Assembly (NCBI GenBank): GCA_029216955.1
Contig: JANAVB010012195.1
Span: forward strand, 1,132,757 to 1,196,756
Reading direction: 5' to 3'
Length of the DNA stretch: 64,000 nt
From: Iris pallida
Lineage: Eukaryota; Streptophyta; Magnoliopsida; Asparagales; Iridaceae
This document shows, one piece after another, positions 9,777 through 20,636 of this stretch (position 1 is its first letter; every line of letters starts with the position of its first letter). The position numbers were made by a program, and so were the translations under genes. The notes below the pieces were generated by a model. That model made no database searches, was not told the DNA's origin, and saw only the letters and a list, made by a program, of their open reading frames with translations.

Positions 9777-11348
9777 ATGGCGACTCTGCTAGGGACGACC
9801 TTCTCCTCTGATGAGGAGACAATTGCTCAATATGATGATGTTTCGGTCGGTTCGACCAAGAAGACTCTGGTTGTGCACTTCGACCAGACTGCCTACGAAG
9901 AAATGCTCCGAACTGGAGGTGGTTCTCACTGCTCCAATGTTTAAAAGTCTTGCAAAGCACGAAAAGTTTGGATTCCTAAATCCAAAGTAGCTTCTGATCT
10001 CTCTGTTGCTTCTGATAGCAAGGAAATTTTTCCCACTCTTGTCGTAGGGGCTCCTGTTCGTAACGAGGCAGTCCTTACTTCAGCGTCGCACTCTAAGTGT
10101 GGCAATTTATCTCCCGTCTGTCACGGTAAAGATAATCAGGTTTTACGCCCAGTGGGTAAAAACCAAGTTTTACGCTCAATGCATAAGCATAAGTCTCCCA
10201 TTTGTAATGTGACAGACTCTAATGCTTTTGAGTGTAAGAATAAGTCTCCCGTCTGTGACGTGGTAGACACACGCAAATTACGCTCTTCGCGTAAAGGAAA
10301 ATTTCTCGTCTGTGATGAGGTAGATAATCAATTTTTACGCTCTACGCGCAAAGGTATGTCTCATGTCTGTGACAGTGTAGATAAAATTCGCAACGATATT
10401 TGCACATCTAATGTGAATGTACCTAAATGCATACAGCATAAAAATGTTGTTGGTAAAGCTTCAGCCCTACATCAACAACCTTCTTATACTGCTTTACGCA
10501 AAGTACTAAACTTACAAATTACACGCAATTGAAATGGAGTCCTTCGTGCTCAAAAGTCTCAAGATTTACGCACACAACTCCGAACGCGTAAAAATGTACA
10601 GTTTGGTTCTGCGAATGCAGCCAGTAATCTTCTTTATACACAAGGGACTAAACGTTTCTCTACCCCAAATGTAATAAAGAAGAATACTCCCTCTACCCCT
10701 TCTGATTTACGTGAATTGCTAATGCAAAAGCGTAAGAACAAACAATCTCCGGTGACATTCCCCCAAGAAAAACATCATTGTGAATATCACCAGGTTGTGA
10801 TCAACTGTTGTTGTTCGGCTTCAAAACGGTCAGTTTTTGATCGATTAAGTTTTAATTCGCCTCAATATCAAGCTGAAGACCAAGAACATGAGCTGTCATA
10901 TGTGTCAGTCAACATGGCATCTCATACTAACAGAGGACGACGTCCGAGACGGAATATGTCCCAAACTCCAGGTCAACAACAGTTCAACAGACTTCTTGAT
11001 TCCTTTGAAGGAGTATATCAGAATACTCAATCAAGAAGACAAAGACAATTGCAGACTTCTGATTCAGAAGCTGGGGGTACTCAATCTTTTGAGTCTGAAA
11101 CTGATAGTGTGGATTCATACTTCTATACTAACCCCTCTATATCTTCAAGAGAAGTTGAATCTTATGCTATTGGAGATGAACCAGAGACGTCATCTGCTAA
11201 TACGAAACAACGTCTCACTGCCGTCGAGCAATCACTGAAAGACATGCTTAATATGGTGCAAAGCATGCATCAGATAATATTGACTCAGCAAACTGCACAG
11301 TCGGCAGTAGTAACACCGGTACCGGTTAGCAGCACAAACTCAAGATAG
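9777..11348 (+). pseudogene. Element B leader (pre-gag) coding region, broken
   Basis: The frame starts at the ATG overlapping the PBS (MATLLGTTFSSDEE...) and is shared with element C. It is interrupted by TAA at 9942-9944 and TGA at 10530-10532, and leaves frame by a one-base insertion near 11326 (ACCGGTTAGC here, ACCAGTAGC in C). It encodes basic 9-residue units of the VLRPVGKNQ type (two here, four in C), then Cys-containing KSPVCDVVD repeats, then a Ser-rich region. No known domain was recognised. Its position before gag is like Ogre ORF1, but here it is in frame with gag. Its LR codons are mostly written TTACGC, so the DNA motif of the LTR recurs within the gene. Confidence 0.7.
9778..9795 (+). 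other. Primer binding site, tRNA-Arg type (element B)
   Basis: TGGCGACTCTGCTAGGGA, three bases after the LTR, pairs with the 3' end of plant tRNA-Arg(ACG) (..CCCAGCGGAGUCGCCA) apart from one or two C-to-T or G-to-A differences. The tRNA-Arg primer is typical of Ogre/Tat elements. The ATG of the leader frame overlaps its first bases. Confidence 0.75.
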
Positions 11349-11367
11349 TCAAGGGGCTGAAATACCT

Positions 11368-13465
11368 TTGAATATTCAAAAAACTGCTATTAACCAAAAT
11401 TCTGCATCTCCAGATTCCATCATTCCTGAAGGTGTACCACCTCCAGTGGGGGTTACGGTACATCCAACAACCATTCAGTCAAATGTGCTTTCTCAAACCA
11501 GTGAAGCCATTCAAGCAGTGCGTGAGCTCAAAGCACATTTTGAAGTTTTGAAGCACAAAGATCAGCTCCAGAAGTTAGGGATTAAGCAACCTTATCCTCC
11601 TCATTGGAATGATGTACCCTTTCCACCAAAATTTAAGCCACAATCTATGTTTTTGTTCGATGGAAAAGCATCTCCCAGTCAGTATATCAATTACTTTGAT
11701 ATTATGACTGTACATTTGCAGAAAAATGATGCTCTTCTCACTCGAGTGTTTATCGGGTGTCTGACGGGTTTAGCTTACGACTGGTATCGTAGTTTACCCG
11801 ATAATTCTATTTTGTCTTTTGACGAATTCAAGGCAATGTTTCTCTCCCGCTTCTATGAAGGAGGTATGGACATGAACATGTCCTCCTTGATAGAAATCAA
11901 ACAAAAGGAGAAAGAAGATACTCGGACGTTCATCGAACGTTTCCGACAGGCTACTTTAAAGATGCCTCCTGGTATGCCAGATTCAGCGTTGATTGATACA
12001 TGCAAGATGAATCTGGACCATCCATTGCTATCTTTACGGGTTCCCAATTCACAGATTGGGCTTTGTTTATCATAGCAGCAGTTTCTGCCGAGACCAATGG
12101 TAGGTTGGCTCGTGAGCATGGGATGATTTTTGCTTCAGAAGATAAAGGAAAGAAAAGTAATCCTGGTAATAATTCTGGCAATCGTAATGTAAAAGGAAAG
12201 ATACTCTTATGGTCAATCTTTCCAAGAACAAAACGACGCCGAATAATCAGGAATCTTCCAAGCCAAAAGAAGAATACTCTTTTGACGAAAGTGATATCCC
12301 AGGGATATTCCAATATCTGGTGAAGAGTGGCAAACTTCAGATTCCGGAGCCAAAGAGACCTAATGAGGTGAATCTGACTGACAATCCTAAATATTGTATC
12401 TATCATAGATACATTAATCATCCTACCAGTGCTTGCTATGTCTTGAAAAAGAAGATCCAAGAGCTGATAAATGGTGGTGCTATCGCTTTAACTAATGATG
12501 ACCATACGGTTACAACCAATATGGTTTCTTTTCAGTTCAGATATTTTCCTCCACAGCAAGTCCCAGATGGAATTATCCCAATCCCAAAGGCGACAATGAA
12601 GATCGTGAATATCCCGTCTGCCAGAGAAGAAAATACAGGATTGCTGCCGCTCACATTAAAGAGTGGTAAAATCATGTGGGTACATCCCGACTTGGTACCT
12701 GAGTTGGAAAATGAAGGTAAATCTTCAAAATCCAAGAAAGGTAAGAAAGTCAAAACCTGTAACATGATTTCTCATGTTATTCCAGAGCCTGATGACTTGG
12801 ATCGTCTATGGGATGGCCTTCCTTTAGAAGATAGATTGAGAGGACTGAACATCTGTCCTCCAAGTCTAGCTCCTCCTACCAAGCTCAAGCTTACTCATCA
12901 GCAGTGGCTAGCCATGAATAGTATTCCCTTATACCGGGCACAGCAAGTCTTCGCTGCTTATGAAAAAGCTCCTACAGGGATTTTTCCTCGTATCCCGAAT
13001 CCTTCTTCTCCCGTAGCTACAGAGACATCTATGTTTCATTCTCCTGTAGTTACAGAAGGTCCTTCTTCTTCCTCTTCTGTTGAAACACCTGTCAAAAGTC
13101 CGCTGCCTACTCATTTGTACAGTCAGCAATCTGTCCTTCTCATGAAGAAGATGGGTTATGACTTTCAAAAGGCAGAAGGTTTGAATTATGATAAAGGAAT
13201 ACGACTTCCTTTACAAATTCAAAATCAAAACTCCACTGTTGGATTGGGTTCTGAAGTTCCTCATAACAATCCTCACAAGAAGAAGGCTAAGGAAAGAAAG
13301 ACTAAATCCTGTAATATGGTACTTTCTTCTCCTGAGTCCGAAGAAGAAACTTTCACTGGTACAAGATCTGGGAAAGAGTACCACAAAGATTATGAAGGAT
13401 CTTCCAAAGAAGTAGAGGATGTAGTAGAAAACACTACCAGCTCAACCTCCTCATGTTCCTGCTAA
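11368..13465 (+). pseudogene. Element B gag, frameshifted
   Basis: Capsid precursor. The Retrotrans_gag-type core lies at about 11580-12000 (FDGKASPSQYINYFD, then the ACDWYRSLP-like AYDWYRSLP, then FKAMFLSRFYEGG and FIERFRQAT). A zinc-knuckle-like CIYHRYINHPTSAC (C-x2-H-x4-H-x4-C) lies near 12398-12440, as in other Tat gags. A G-patch-like segment (LLMKKMGYDFQKAEGL) is near 13137-13200. Single-base losses relative to element C near 12012 and 12200 split it into three frames (11368-12075, 12000-12323, 12209-13465), so it is not functional. Confidence 0.85.
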
Positions 13466-13472
13466 ACCTTCT

Positions 13473-14876
13473 GTGGTTGAAAAGGGGAAACAGAAAGCAG
13501 TACGCTTTGACGTCCCATTGAAGTCTGCTTCCAGTCAGGGGGTGGTGATAAAACCTTACAAATTTGATATTCTAGCTCAGTTAGCCAATACTCCGGCTAG
13601 ACTATCTATATTTGAGCTGCTTCGTCTTTCTAGAGAAAGCAGAGAGACTTTGAGTGAAGCTTTACTTCAAGCAGATTCATGTTTGGCTCAACTCAAGAGT
13701 CCTGATAATACACCAGTGTCATGTCCGCAATGCCATAGTGTGATAGAAGCAATTCCCAATATTACCTTTACACAAGAGGATATGCTGTTGAAGCATAACA
13801 AACATGAAACCTCTGTGCTACACTGGATATATGGATCCACTGAAATTGAGAGGATTTATATTGATCATGGGTCCTCAATTAGCATAATTCTTCAGAGTAT
13901 GCTAAGATCCCTGAGGATTCCTACTAGTGATCTGACTTACACTAGTACTATGATAGTTGGTTTTAACTCTGGCAAGAGCAAACCATTGGGGAAGATTCGT
14001 CTGCAGATTCAGATTGGTGATCTTTGAACTATGGTAACTTTCTATGTTATCAATTCAGACGTCTTCTATAATATCCTTCTGGGGAGACCATGGATTCACG
14101 AACATAATATCGTGCCTTCAACTCTCCACCAATGCTTCAAGTATGTGGATTCCCAAGGAGTTGTGAAGACTGAGTTTGCTGATATCAATCCTTTCAAGGG
14201 TGTCGAAGCCTATTTCTCTGATTCAAGGCTTTATAAACAAGAGCATGTGAGAGAGATATCAGACATAGCTGAAGATCAATCATCTACTGAGGATCAGTCT
14301 GTTAATGAAGATCCGCCAGAAGAATAACCTTTGAAGATCATAGTCAAGGGACGAATCCAATCCCAACCTGTCAATGATCAACCTTTGATAATCAAGGTTA
14401 AAGGAAGAACTCAAGCTTCATCTGAGAAATTAATAAATATTTCTGCTAAAAGCCAAGTTCAACCTTTTATGATCAAGGTCAAAGGGCGTACTTCTTGTAC
14501 GAATGATCCAGAACCACCATTGATTGTCAATCTTGGCAAAACTACGCAGAAGACGGATAATGGTCCACTGATGATTAATCCGAAGCGTAGCAGTCAAATT
14601 GTAAATGATGTAAATATTGATCATTCTGTACTTTTTGATATCAATGAAGATTTCCTTTTCGAGTATATGGCTGTCAAGTTTATTGAAAGGATGACTTTAT
14701 CTTCTGATAATCAAAGTCATCAATATAAAGGTGACATAGAACCAGAAGAAACTTTATACATCGACCATAAGGAAAATTCTTTTCCTCTTCAGGTTGATGT
14801 CGGACCTTATGCTCAAAGGTTCCTAAAATCTTCCCCTATCTTCTACATGTGGCTGCTTCATCACAAGTTTGTGTAA
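13473..14876 (+). pseudogene. Element B aspartic protease region, broken
   Basis: The retropepsin-like part includes ERIYIDHGSSISII near 13848 (catalytic D-x-G-S), VGFNSGKSKPLGKIRL near 13955 and YNILLGRPWIHEHNIVPSTLHQCFKYV near 14065-14150, the standard Tat protease order. A TGA at 14025-14027 falls inside the domain and is shared with element C; a TAA at 14325-14327 replaces CAA of element C. The following part (14331-14876) has repeats of the form IKVKGRTQ, about four times, of unknown role. The protease would release gag and pol products. Confidence 0.8.
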
Positions 14877-15514
14877 CTTTTAGACGTCACGAAGAATCTT
14901 ATTTCGTGGTTCCGTCTAATAAGAAAAACAAGCGCCAAATTGTGTTTGGCCTGGCTAGAAATATCCCTGTTGCTCAGACGGATGATCTGAAAGATAAAGA
15001 TAAAGGAAAAATCCGAATTGATAAATATAGTCAACAATCTATCAAGATTATCCAGAATATGGGATATGATTTAAAGACTATGCAAGGTCTCAATCAAGGC
15101 AAGGGTAGACGACTACCATTATGTGGTGATCCGTTTTACCAGAAGACTCGTCATGGGTTGGGATATGATCCGTCCCACATGTTTAATGACGATATACAAG
15201 AAGAATTCTCGTCTAGCTCTTCGCAATCATCAGATTCGGAAGAAATTCAATTCATGGAATCCGATATGTCTCGTTCCTCATATGATGAATCTAGACAGAT
15301 ATTCTCAATCAATATGGTTCAAACTAATGATGAATCTGAACTATTTGAGAATGATCCTTGGGCTCAACAGATGGATACTCAGTGGGAACTTCATTTGAAC
15401 AGCGACAGCCACCTACAGAGGATGAGGTTATCCAGATTGATGTTGGAGATGGAACTGCGTCCAAACCAATATTCATCATTAAGAATCTTTCCGAAGATGA
15501 AAAGGAACAGTTGA
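14849..15514 (+). pseudogene. Element B linker with second G-patch-like motif
   Basis: Shifted frame between protease and RT. It contains SQQSIKIIQNMGYDLKTM, GLNQGKGRRLPL and RHGLGYDPSH (about 15030-15175), a second G-patch-like unit closely parallel to the one in gag at 13120-13260. An acidic Ser-rich region follows. G-patch domains bind RNA and occur in several plant and animal retroelements. Element C lacks this segment through an internal deletion. Confidence 0.65.
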
Positions 15515-16170
15515 TAAAACTTTTCAAAGAATATATTGACATTTTTGCATGGAGTTATGAGGATATGCCAGGGCTAGATCCTAATGTTGCTACTCATAAA
15601 CTCAATATTTTACCCAATGTCAAGCCTGTAAAACAACAGCAACGACGCTTTAGACCAGATATAATGGATGCAATTGAAGTAGAAGTCAAAAAGTTGATTA
15701 CATGTGGCTTTGTTCGTGAAGAGCAACACCCAGATTGGGTTGCCAATATTGTTTCGGTTATGAAGAAAACGGAAAAGTCCGAGTTTGCATAGATTATCGA
15801 GATCTTAATACGGCTTGTCCAAAGGACGAATTTCTACTTCCAATTACTGATGTCATGATAGACAATACATGTGGTTTTAAACGCATGTCTTTCTAGGACG
15901 GATTCTCAGGATACAATCAGATCAAGATGCATCCAGAAGATGAGAAGCATACTGCTTTTCGTACACCCCTTGGGGTTTACTGCTATACGGTTATGCTATT
16001 TGGTCTTAAAAATGCTGGTGCCACGTATCAACGGGCTATGAGCAATATTTTTAAGAACATCTACGGAAGATAGTTGAATGCTACGTAGATGACATTGCTG
16101 TTAAGAGTCGATCAAAGGATGATCATATTCAGGACTTGAAGACAGTATTTGAATTGATGCGTCAGCATTA
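15358..16170 (+). pseudogene. Element B reverse transcriptase, N-terminal and catalytic part, broken
   Basis: The frame 15358-15792 has FAWSYEDMPGLDPNVATHKL and GFVREEQHPDWVANIVSV, the start of RT. It breaks near 15780; pieces of the palm follow in other frames: the IDYRDLNTACPKD box near 15790, GFSGYNQIKMHPED near 15900, TPLGVYCYTVMLFGLKNAGATYQR near 15965-16035, and the catalytic YVDD at 16082-16093. In-frame TAG and other stops are scattered, so no active RT can be made. Confidence 0.85.
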
Positions 16171-16171
16171 A

Positions 16172-17101
16172 TTGAAAATGAACCCTACTAAGTCTTTCTT
16201 AGGGGTTTCCAGTGGCAAGTTTTTAGGATTTGTCATTACTTCTCAGGGTATCCATGTTGATCCTGACAAGGTTAAAGCAATTCTTGAAATGCGTCCTCCT
16301 CGTAATCTGAAAGAACTCCGTGGCTTTCAGGGTCGTATTGCTTATATCAGAAGATTTATATCTAATCTTTCTGGGAGTTGTCAACCTTTCTCCCGTCTAT
16401 TAAAGAAAGGTGTATCATTTATTTGGGATAAAGCATATCAGAAAGCCTTCAATGACATTAAGCAATACCTTACAAACCTACCTGTTCTGGTACCTCCGGT
16501 GGTAGGAAGGCCATTTTTGTTATATGTTCGAGCCTTGGATCATTCACTTGGCGCTCTTCTTGCACAGAAAAGTGATATGGGTCATGAACAAGCAATATAT
16601 TATCTGAGCAGAATGATGGTCGGAGCTGAACACAGGTATACTCCTGTGGAAAAGGAATGTCTAGCTTTGGTTTTTGCCGTCCAAAAGACAAGGCATTATG
16701 TCACTGGACAGACTATTCATGTCATCTCCAGAATAAATTCCATTCGGGTATTGATGAGAAAACCGAGCATTCTTAATTCCAGGTTAGCTACCTGGGCGAT
16801 GTTGCTCACTCCTTATGACATGGTTTATGTACCTCAAAAATCAGTGAAGGGCCAAGCATTAGCTGATTTCTTAGCTGCTCATCCTATACCTGAAACTTCG
16901 AAGTATGACGACATTCCAGATGAAGTCATGGATTGTAATATGACTTTGAAGAATGACATATGGCAATTATATTTTGATGGAGCATCACGAGTAGGACCTA
17001 AAGGCAATATCGTCTCTGGGGTAGGAATCGTCTTGGTTTCTCCTAACAAATGGTCATATACCGTGCCTATTCTCTCAATGAACCATGCTCCAATAATGTA
17101 G
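16172..17101 (+). pseudogene. Element B RT C-terminus, RNase H and start of second RNase H
   Basis: A 309-residue open segment. It carries the RT thumb/connection (KSFLGVSSGKFLGFVITSQGI, then LKELRGFQGRIAYIRRFI) and an RNase H (LLYVRALDHSLGALLAQK, then RYTPVEKECLALVFAVQKTRHY) in which the first catalytic Asp of the usual DAS is not in its canonical context. It then opens a second RNase H fold (WQLYFDGASRVGPKG). The second fold defines the Tat lineage. The frame stops at 17101 by a shift. Confidence 0.85.
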
Positions 17102-17343
17102 CAGAATACAATGCTCTACTGATCGGTCTCCAAGTAGCAAAACAATTGGACATTGAGTTCCTAGAAGCTTATGGAGATTCTCAATTGATCGTTAATCAAG
17201 TTAGAGGGACTTATGAGGTCAGAAATCCTGATATCATCCCTTATCATCAAGTGGTAGTCGAGTTGGTCCTTTCATTCAAAGATTCTTCATTGAATTTGTA
17301 CCACGTTCTCAGAATGTGGAGGCTGATGCTCTTGCTAGCTTAG
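17050..17343 (+). pseudogene. Element B second RNase H (archaeal-type), C-terminal part
   Basis: Continues the second RNase H in another frame: NNVAEYNALLIGLQVAKQLDI with its catalytic Glu, then YGDSQLIVNQVRG with its catalytic Asp. These match aRNH domains of Tat elements. It is separated from its first half by a frameshift around 17095 and ends where another shift enters the linker to integrase (17344-17513, VQNVEADALASLAADL-like in a third frame). Confidence 0.85.
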
Positions 17344-17513
17344 CTGCAGACTTGGCTGTTCCAATCCGAAGGCAAAATATAATTACTTTGTTGGACCGAG
17401 ACTTGTTCTGTGTGAAGAATAATCTGCATATTGAACAAAGTTATGTCACGGAGTCAAGTTCCCAGCAGAAGGATTAGAGAACTCCATTCATTGATTATGC
17501 AGTTCATGGGATT

Positions 17514-18368
17514 TTGCCTGAAGACCTAAAAGAAGCTGCATCAATCAAGAGACGATCGTTTCAATTTTATTATGATTCGTCTTTACATATGCTATACCGT
17601 CGTTCATATGATGGACTCTTGCTGCGCTGTCTCTCAGAAAGTGAAGCCAAACAAACACTTCGAGAAGCTCATGATGGCGTTTATGGTGCTCATCAACCAG
17701 GTCCGAAATTACAAGATCGCATTCGAAGAATGGGGTATTATTGGCCTTCTATGATAGCAGATGCCGTAGACTATGCCAGAAAGTGTAAAGCATGTCAGAT
17801 TCATGCTGACTTTATTCATCAACCATCTGAATTTCTATATCCTACAGCAGCCTCTTGGCCCTTTGAAGCTTGGGGTATGGATGTTATTGGTCCTATTAAC
17901 CCCCCTTCTGTTAAAGAACATCGGTTCATATTAGCTATAACCGATTACTTTTCTAAGTGGGCAGAAGCAGTTCCCCTTGCCAAAGTGAAAATATCTAATG
18001 TGATCAGTTTCATCAAACATCATGTCATTTATCGCTTCGGGATTCCTCGACGAATAATTTATGACAATGGTCCACAATTTACCAGTCAGGCATTTTTTCG
18101 GTTCTGTGATAAGAATCGAATTCAAAATTTGGCTTCTACGACTTATAATCCAGCTGCTAATGGTTTAGCCGAAGCTTTCAATAAGACGATCATTAAACTT
18201 CTCAAAAAGTTTGTCTCTTCTAATAAACATGATTGGAATGAGAAACTTGGAGAATATTTATGGACTTATCGAACAACAGTCCGGACTCCTACTGGATTTA
18301 CACCATTTTCATTGGTTTATGGATGTGAGGTTGTTCTTCCCTTGGAAATCCAGATTCCATCTCTATGA
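17514..18368 (+). pseudogene. Element B integrase core
   Basis: Inserts the cDNA into the chromosome. It has the HHCC zinc-binding part (AHDGVYGAHQPGPK...CKACQ), then the DDE core: GMDVIGPI near 17874, YDNGPQFTSQAF near 18059 and NGLAEAFNKTI near 18158. The ATG-like start is arbitrary; the region was part of a pol polyprotein. It ends at a TGA (18366-18368) that in related elements would be a sense codon before an AI..ELTIEN-type continuation. Confidence 0.88.
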
Positions 18369-18434
18369 ATAGCTATTGCTAATGAGCTAACTATAGAGAA
18401 TAATGATCGCTTACGACTCCAAGAACTTGAAGGA

Positions 18435-18623
18435 TTGGACGAGAAGCGTCTTCAAGCACAACAGCACATTGAGCTATATCAAGCTCGTATATCTCGAACT
18501 TTCAATCGTAAAGTTAAAGAGAGGGTATTCAAGATTGGCGAGTTGGTATTAGCCGTTCGAAGACCGATGGTGATGACTCACAAAAGCAAAGGGAAATTCC
18601 AAGCAAAATGGGAGGGCCCTTAA
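18435..18623 (+). pseudogene. Element B integrase C-terminal domain, fragment
   Basis: Contains the QARISRTFNRKVKERVFKIGELVLAVRRP-type segment and KGKFQAKWEGP, the C-terminal SH3-like (GPY/F-related) integrase domain. A TAA at 18621-18623 cuts the GPY motif, and the remainder (about 18624-18731, reading NGAYRLSKPNGDLL) continues to the natural end KKYYV. No chromodomain follows, as expected for Tat. Confidence 0.8.
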
Positions 18624-18782
18624 GTAATTGAGACTGTGTTTTCTAATGGCGCCTATCGGTTATCAAAGCCTAATGGAGATCTACTCATGATGCCAATTAA
18701 TGGCAAATTTCTTAAGAAGTACTATGTATAAAAAAAAGAATAAAAATAAAATTCCTTTATTATTTTTGTTCTGAATAAAGGA

Positions 18783-19082
18783 TTAAGGACAAGGACCACT
18801 GCCTTCCTTATTGAATACATAGTCAGCCAGAGCTTCGAAGGCATCGTTGCCTGAGTTCATAAAAAATTTGCAGGCAGCCATCCTCTGTGCCTCTTCTTCA
18901 GGAGTTTTCCCTGGCTCTACTAAGAAAGCAAGGATGTCTTGTGGTGGCTTGGGCGTAGAATAGCTTTCGCCTACTTCGGTTGGGCCTGACACAATTGGCT
19001 CAACGGGGTGTGTCTCGATGACGTCCTCAACCTTTATGGAGACTTCATTCTTTTGCTGCATATCCTTGGAAGACATTTCCAA
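18783..19082 (-). CDS. Antisense gene 1 of element B (99 residues, unknown)
   Basis: An intact minus-strand frame directly downstream of pol, convergent with it. The product is acidic and hydrophilic; the N-terminal half is low complexity (KVEDVIETHPVEP...), and the C-terminal half has a helical segment QDILAFLVEPGKTPEEEAQRMAA and NSGNDAFEALADYVF. No family is recognised. A TATAAATAGG box lies about 45-50 bases upstream on the minus strand. Antisense ORFs at this position are known in Tat elements (for example Grande gene23 and the aORFs of Retand-type elements), which supports a real gene. Met at 19076 is an alternative start. Confidence 0.55.
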   Translation of the reverse strand: MEMSSKDMQQKNEVSIKVEDVIETHPVEPIVSGPTEVGESYSTPKPPQDILAFLVEPGKTPEEEAQRMAACKFFMNSGNDAFEALADYVFNKEGSGPCP

Positions 19083-19125
19083 TAGAGGAGTGAAAATAAG
19101 AATGAAACGTTACAAAGAGTTCTCA

Positions 19126-19135
19126 CCTATTTATA
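19126..19135 (-). promoter_or_regulatory. TATA box of antisense gene 1
   Basis: TATAAATAGG on the minus strand, about 45-50 bases upstream of the ATG, in the right orientation and spacing for a short 5' leader. Confidence 0.6.
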
Positions 19136-19777
19136 GAAGAGGACTATAAATGAACCGGTCTTTGAAATTGAAAACAACCTTTCATTCCCGAAAAGGCCTG
19201 TCGGTTCATTTTATCAGGTTCATCCATTTAATTATGGAATTGAATCAATATTTTCTTTTCTCGAAAGTTATGTTGGTTCATTCATCCATTGATATGGACG
19301 TATATGCTCATGACATCTGTCTCCTTATTCCCCAGCTACCAAGGTTTGGTTAAGCTGATTTCTTGTCTCCTTGGAGAGGGATTTTAAATCTTCTATTTTA
19401 TCAATTGATTAAAAAGTGGGATTCGATATTTATCATGTTTTCATGACCTCTGGATAAATATTAAACCTACTTACTTTCCTTATCTATCATTTCCATTTGA
19501 CCTCTGCATAGATATTAATCTAATTTTCTTTTGAGTTCTTACATACTGTCATGTCCATATTACCTCTGATAGTATTGTATACTCTAAAACAGAAAACAAG
19601 ATTTCATTATCTATCATGTCCATATTACATCTAGATAGATACAAATCATTGAGCATAGAAGACTTATCATTTCCCTTCTCATATCATCATAAAAGTCTAT
19701 TATATTTCTTAGACTTTCTTACAATTCATAATGGAAATCTATTACATTCTTGGAGTTTTATTCTATACAACAACGAT
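19136..19777. other. Element B 3' non-coding spacer
   Basis: AT-rich sequence with repeated words such as TATCATGTCCATATTA(C) (19535-19560 and 19612-19640) and TGACCTCTG(G/C)ATA (19445 and 19497). No gene on either strand is supported. It separates antisense gene 1 from the end of antisense gene 2. Confidence 0.6.
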
Positions 19778-19880
19778 GACCTAATTGAGATCTATTTCTT
19801 CTTTGGATCTTCTTCATCGGATTCGTTGTTGGTGGCAATTCCTTGCTGTCTGAGCCTCAATGGCAACCAGAACAGAAGGA

Positions 19881-19885
19881 ATTAA
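19881..19885. repeat. Target site duplication (ATTAA) of element A, left
   Basis: ATTAA at 19881-19885 and again at 30019-30023 flank element A exactly. Confidence 0.95.
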
Positions 19886-20577
19886 TGTAGCTCCCCTTCC
19901 CGGAATTTTGAAATATTTTATTTTTACTTATTTTAATTTAATGATGATTTTAGATTTTATGAATAATTGATTATTATAGCTAATTGTTATATATATACCA
20001 TTATTGGTGATTAATTTCGTCATTATTATTATTGTTATGTATTGGGATTTTATTTAATAATATTGTTTTTTATATTATTTTATTATAAATATACCATAAT
20101 ATATGTGTGTAATTATATAAGATTATACAATATATATATGATATATATATAAATATATATATGAGCGTATATGGTATGTATATATATATAAATATACATA
20201 TATATATGGGTACGATAGTGTGTATATATATAGGTATAAATATATATATGTGTAGTTAATACATGTGAATGTATGTGGGCTTGTATATATAAATACATAT
20301 ATAATATAGGTGTGTATTCGTATAGGTATATAAATAAACGTGTGCGTATATATAGAGATATATATATGTGTGTGTTTGTGAATATATATAAATAAATGTC
20401 ATATATTATATACGTGTAGGAATATATGAATAAATAAGTATTTGTGAGTAACTATATATATATACGTATAAGTCTATACAAGAGTGTATAGGTAAATATA
20501 CATATATATATACTGTGTGTGAGTATTTGTACGAATACGTAATTATATTATATTGTGTATAGATAAGCATAAATATA

Positions 20578-20636
<59 letters not shown>

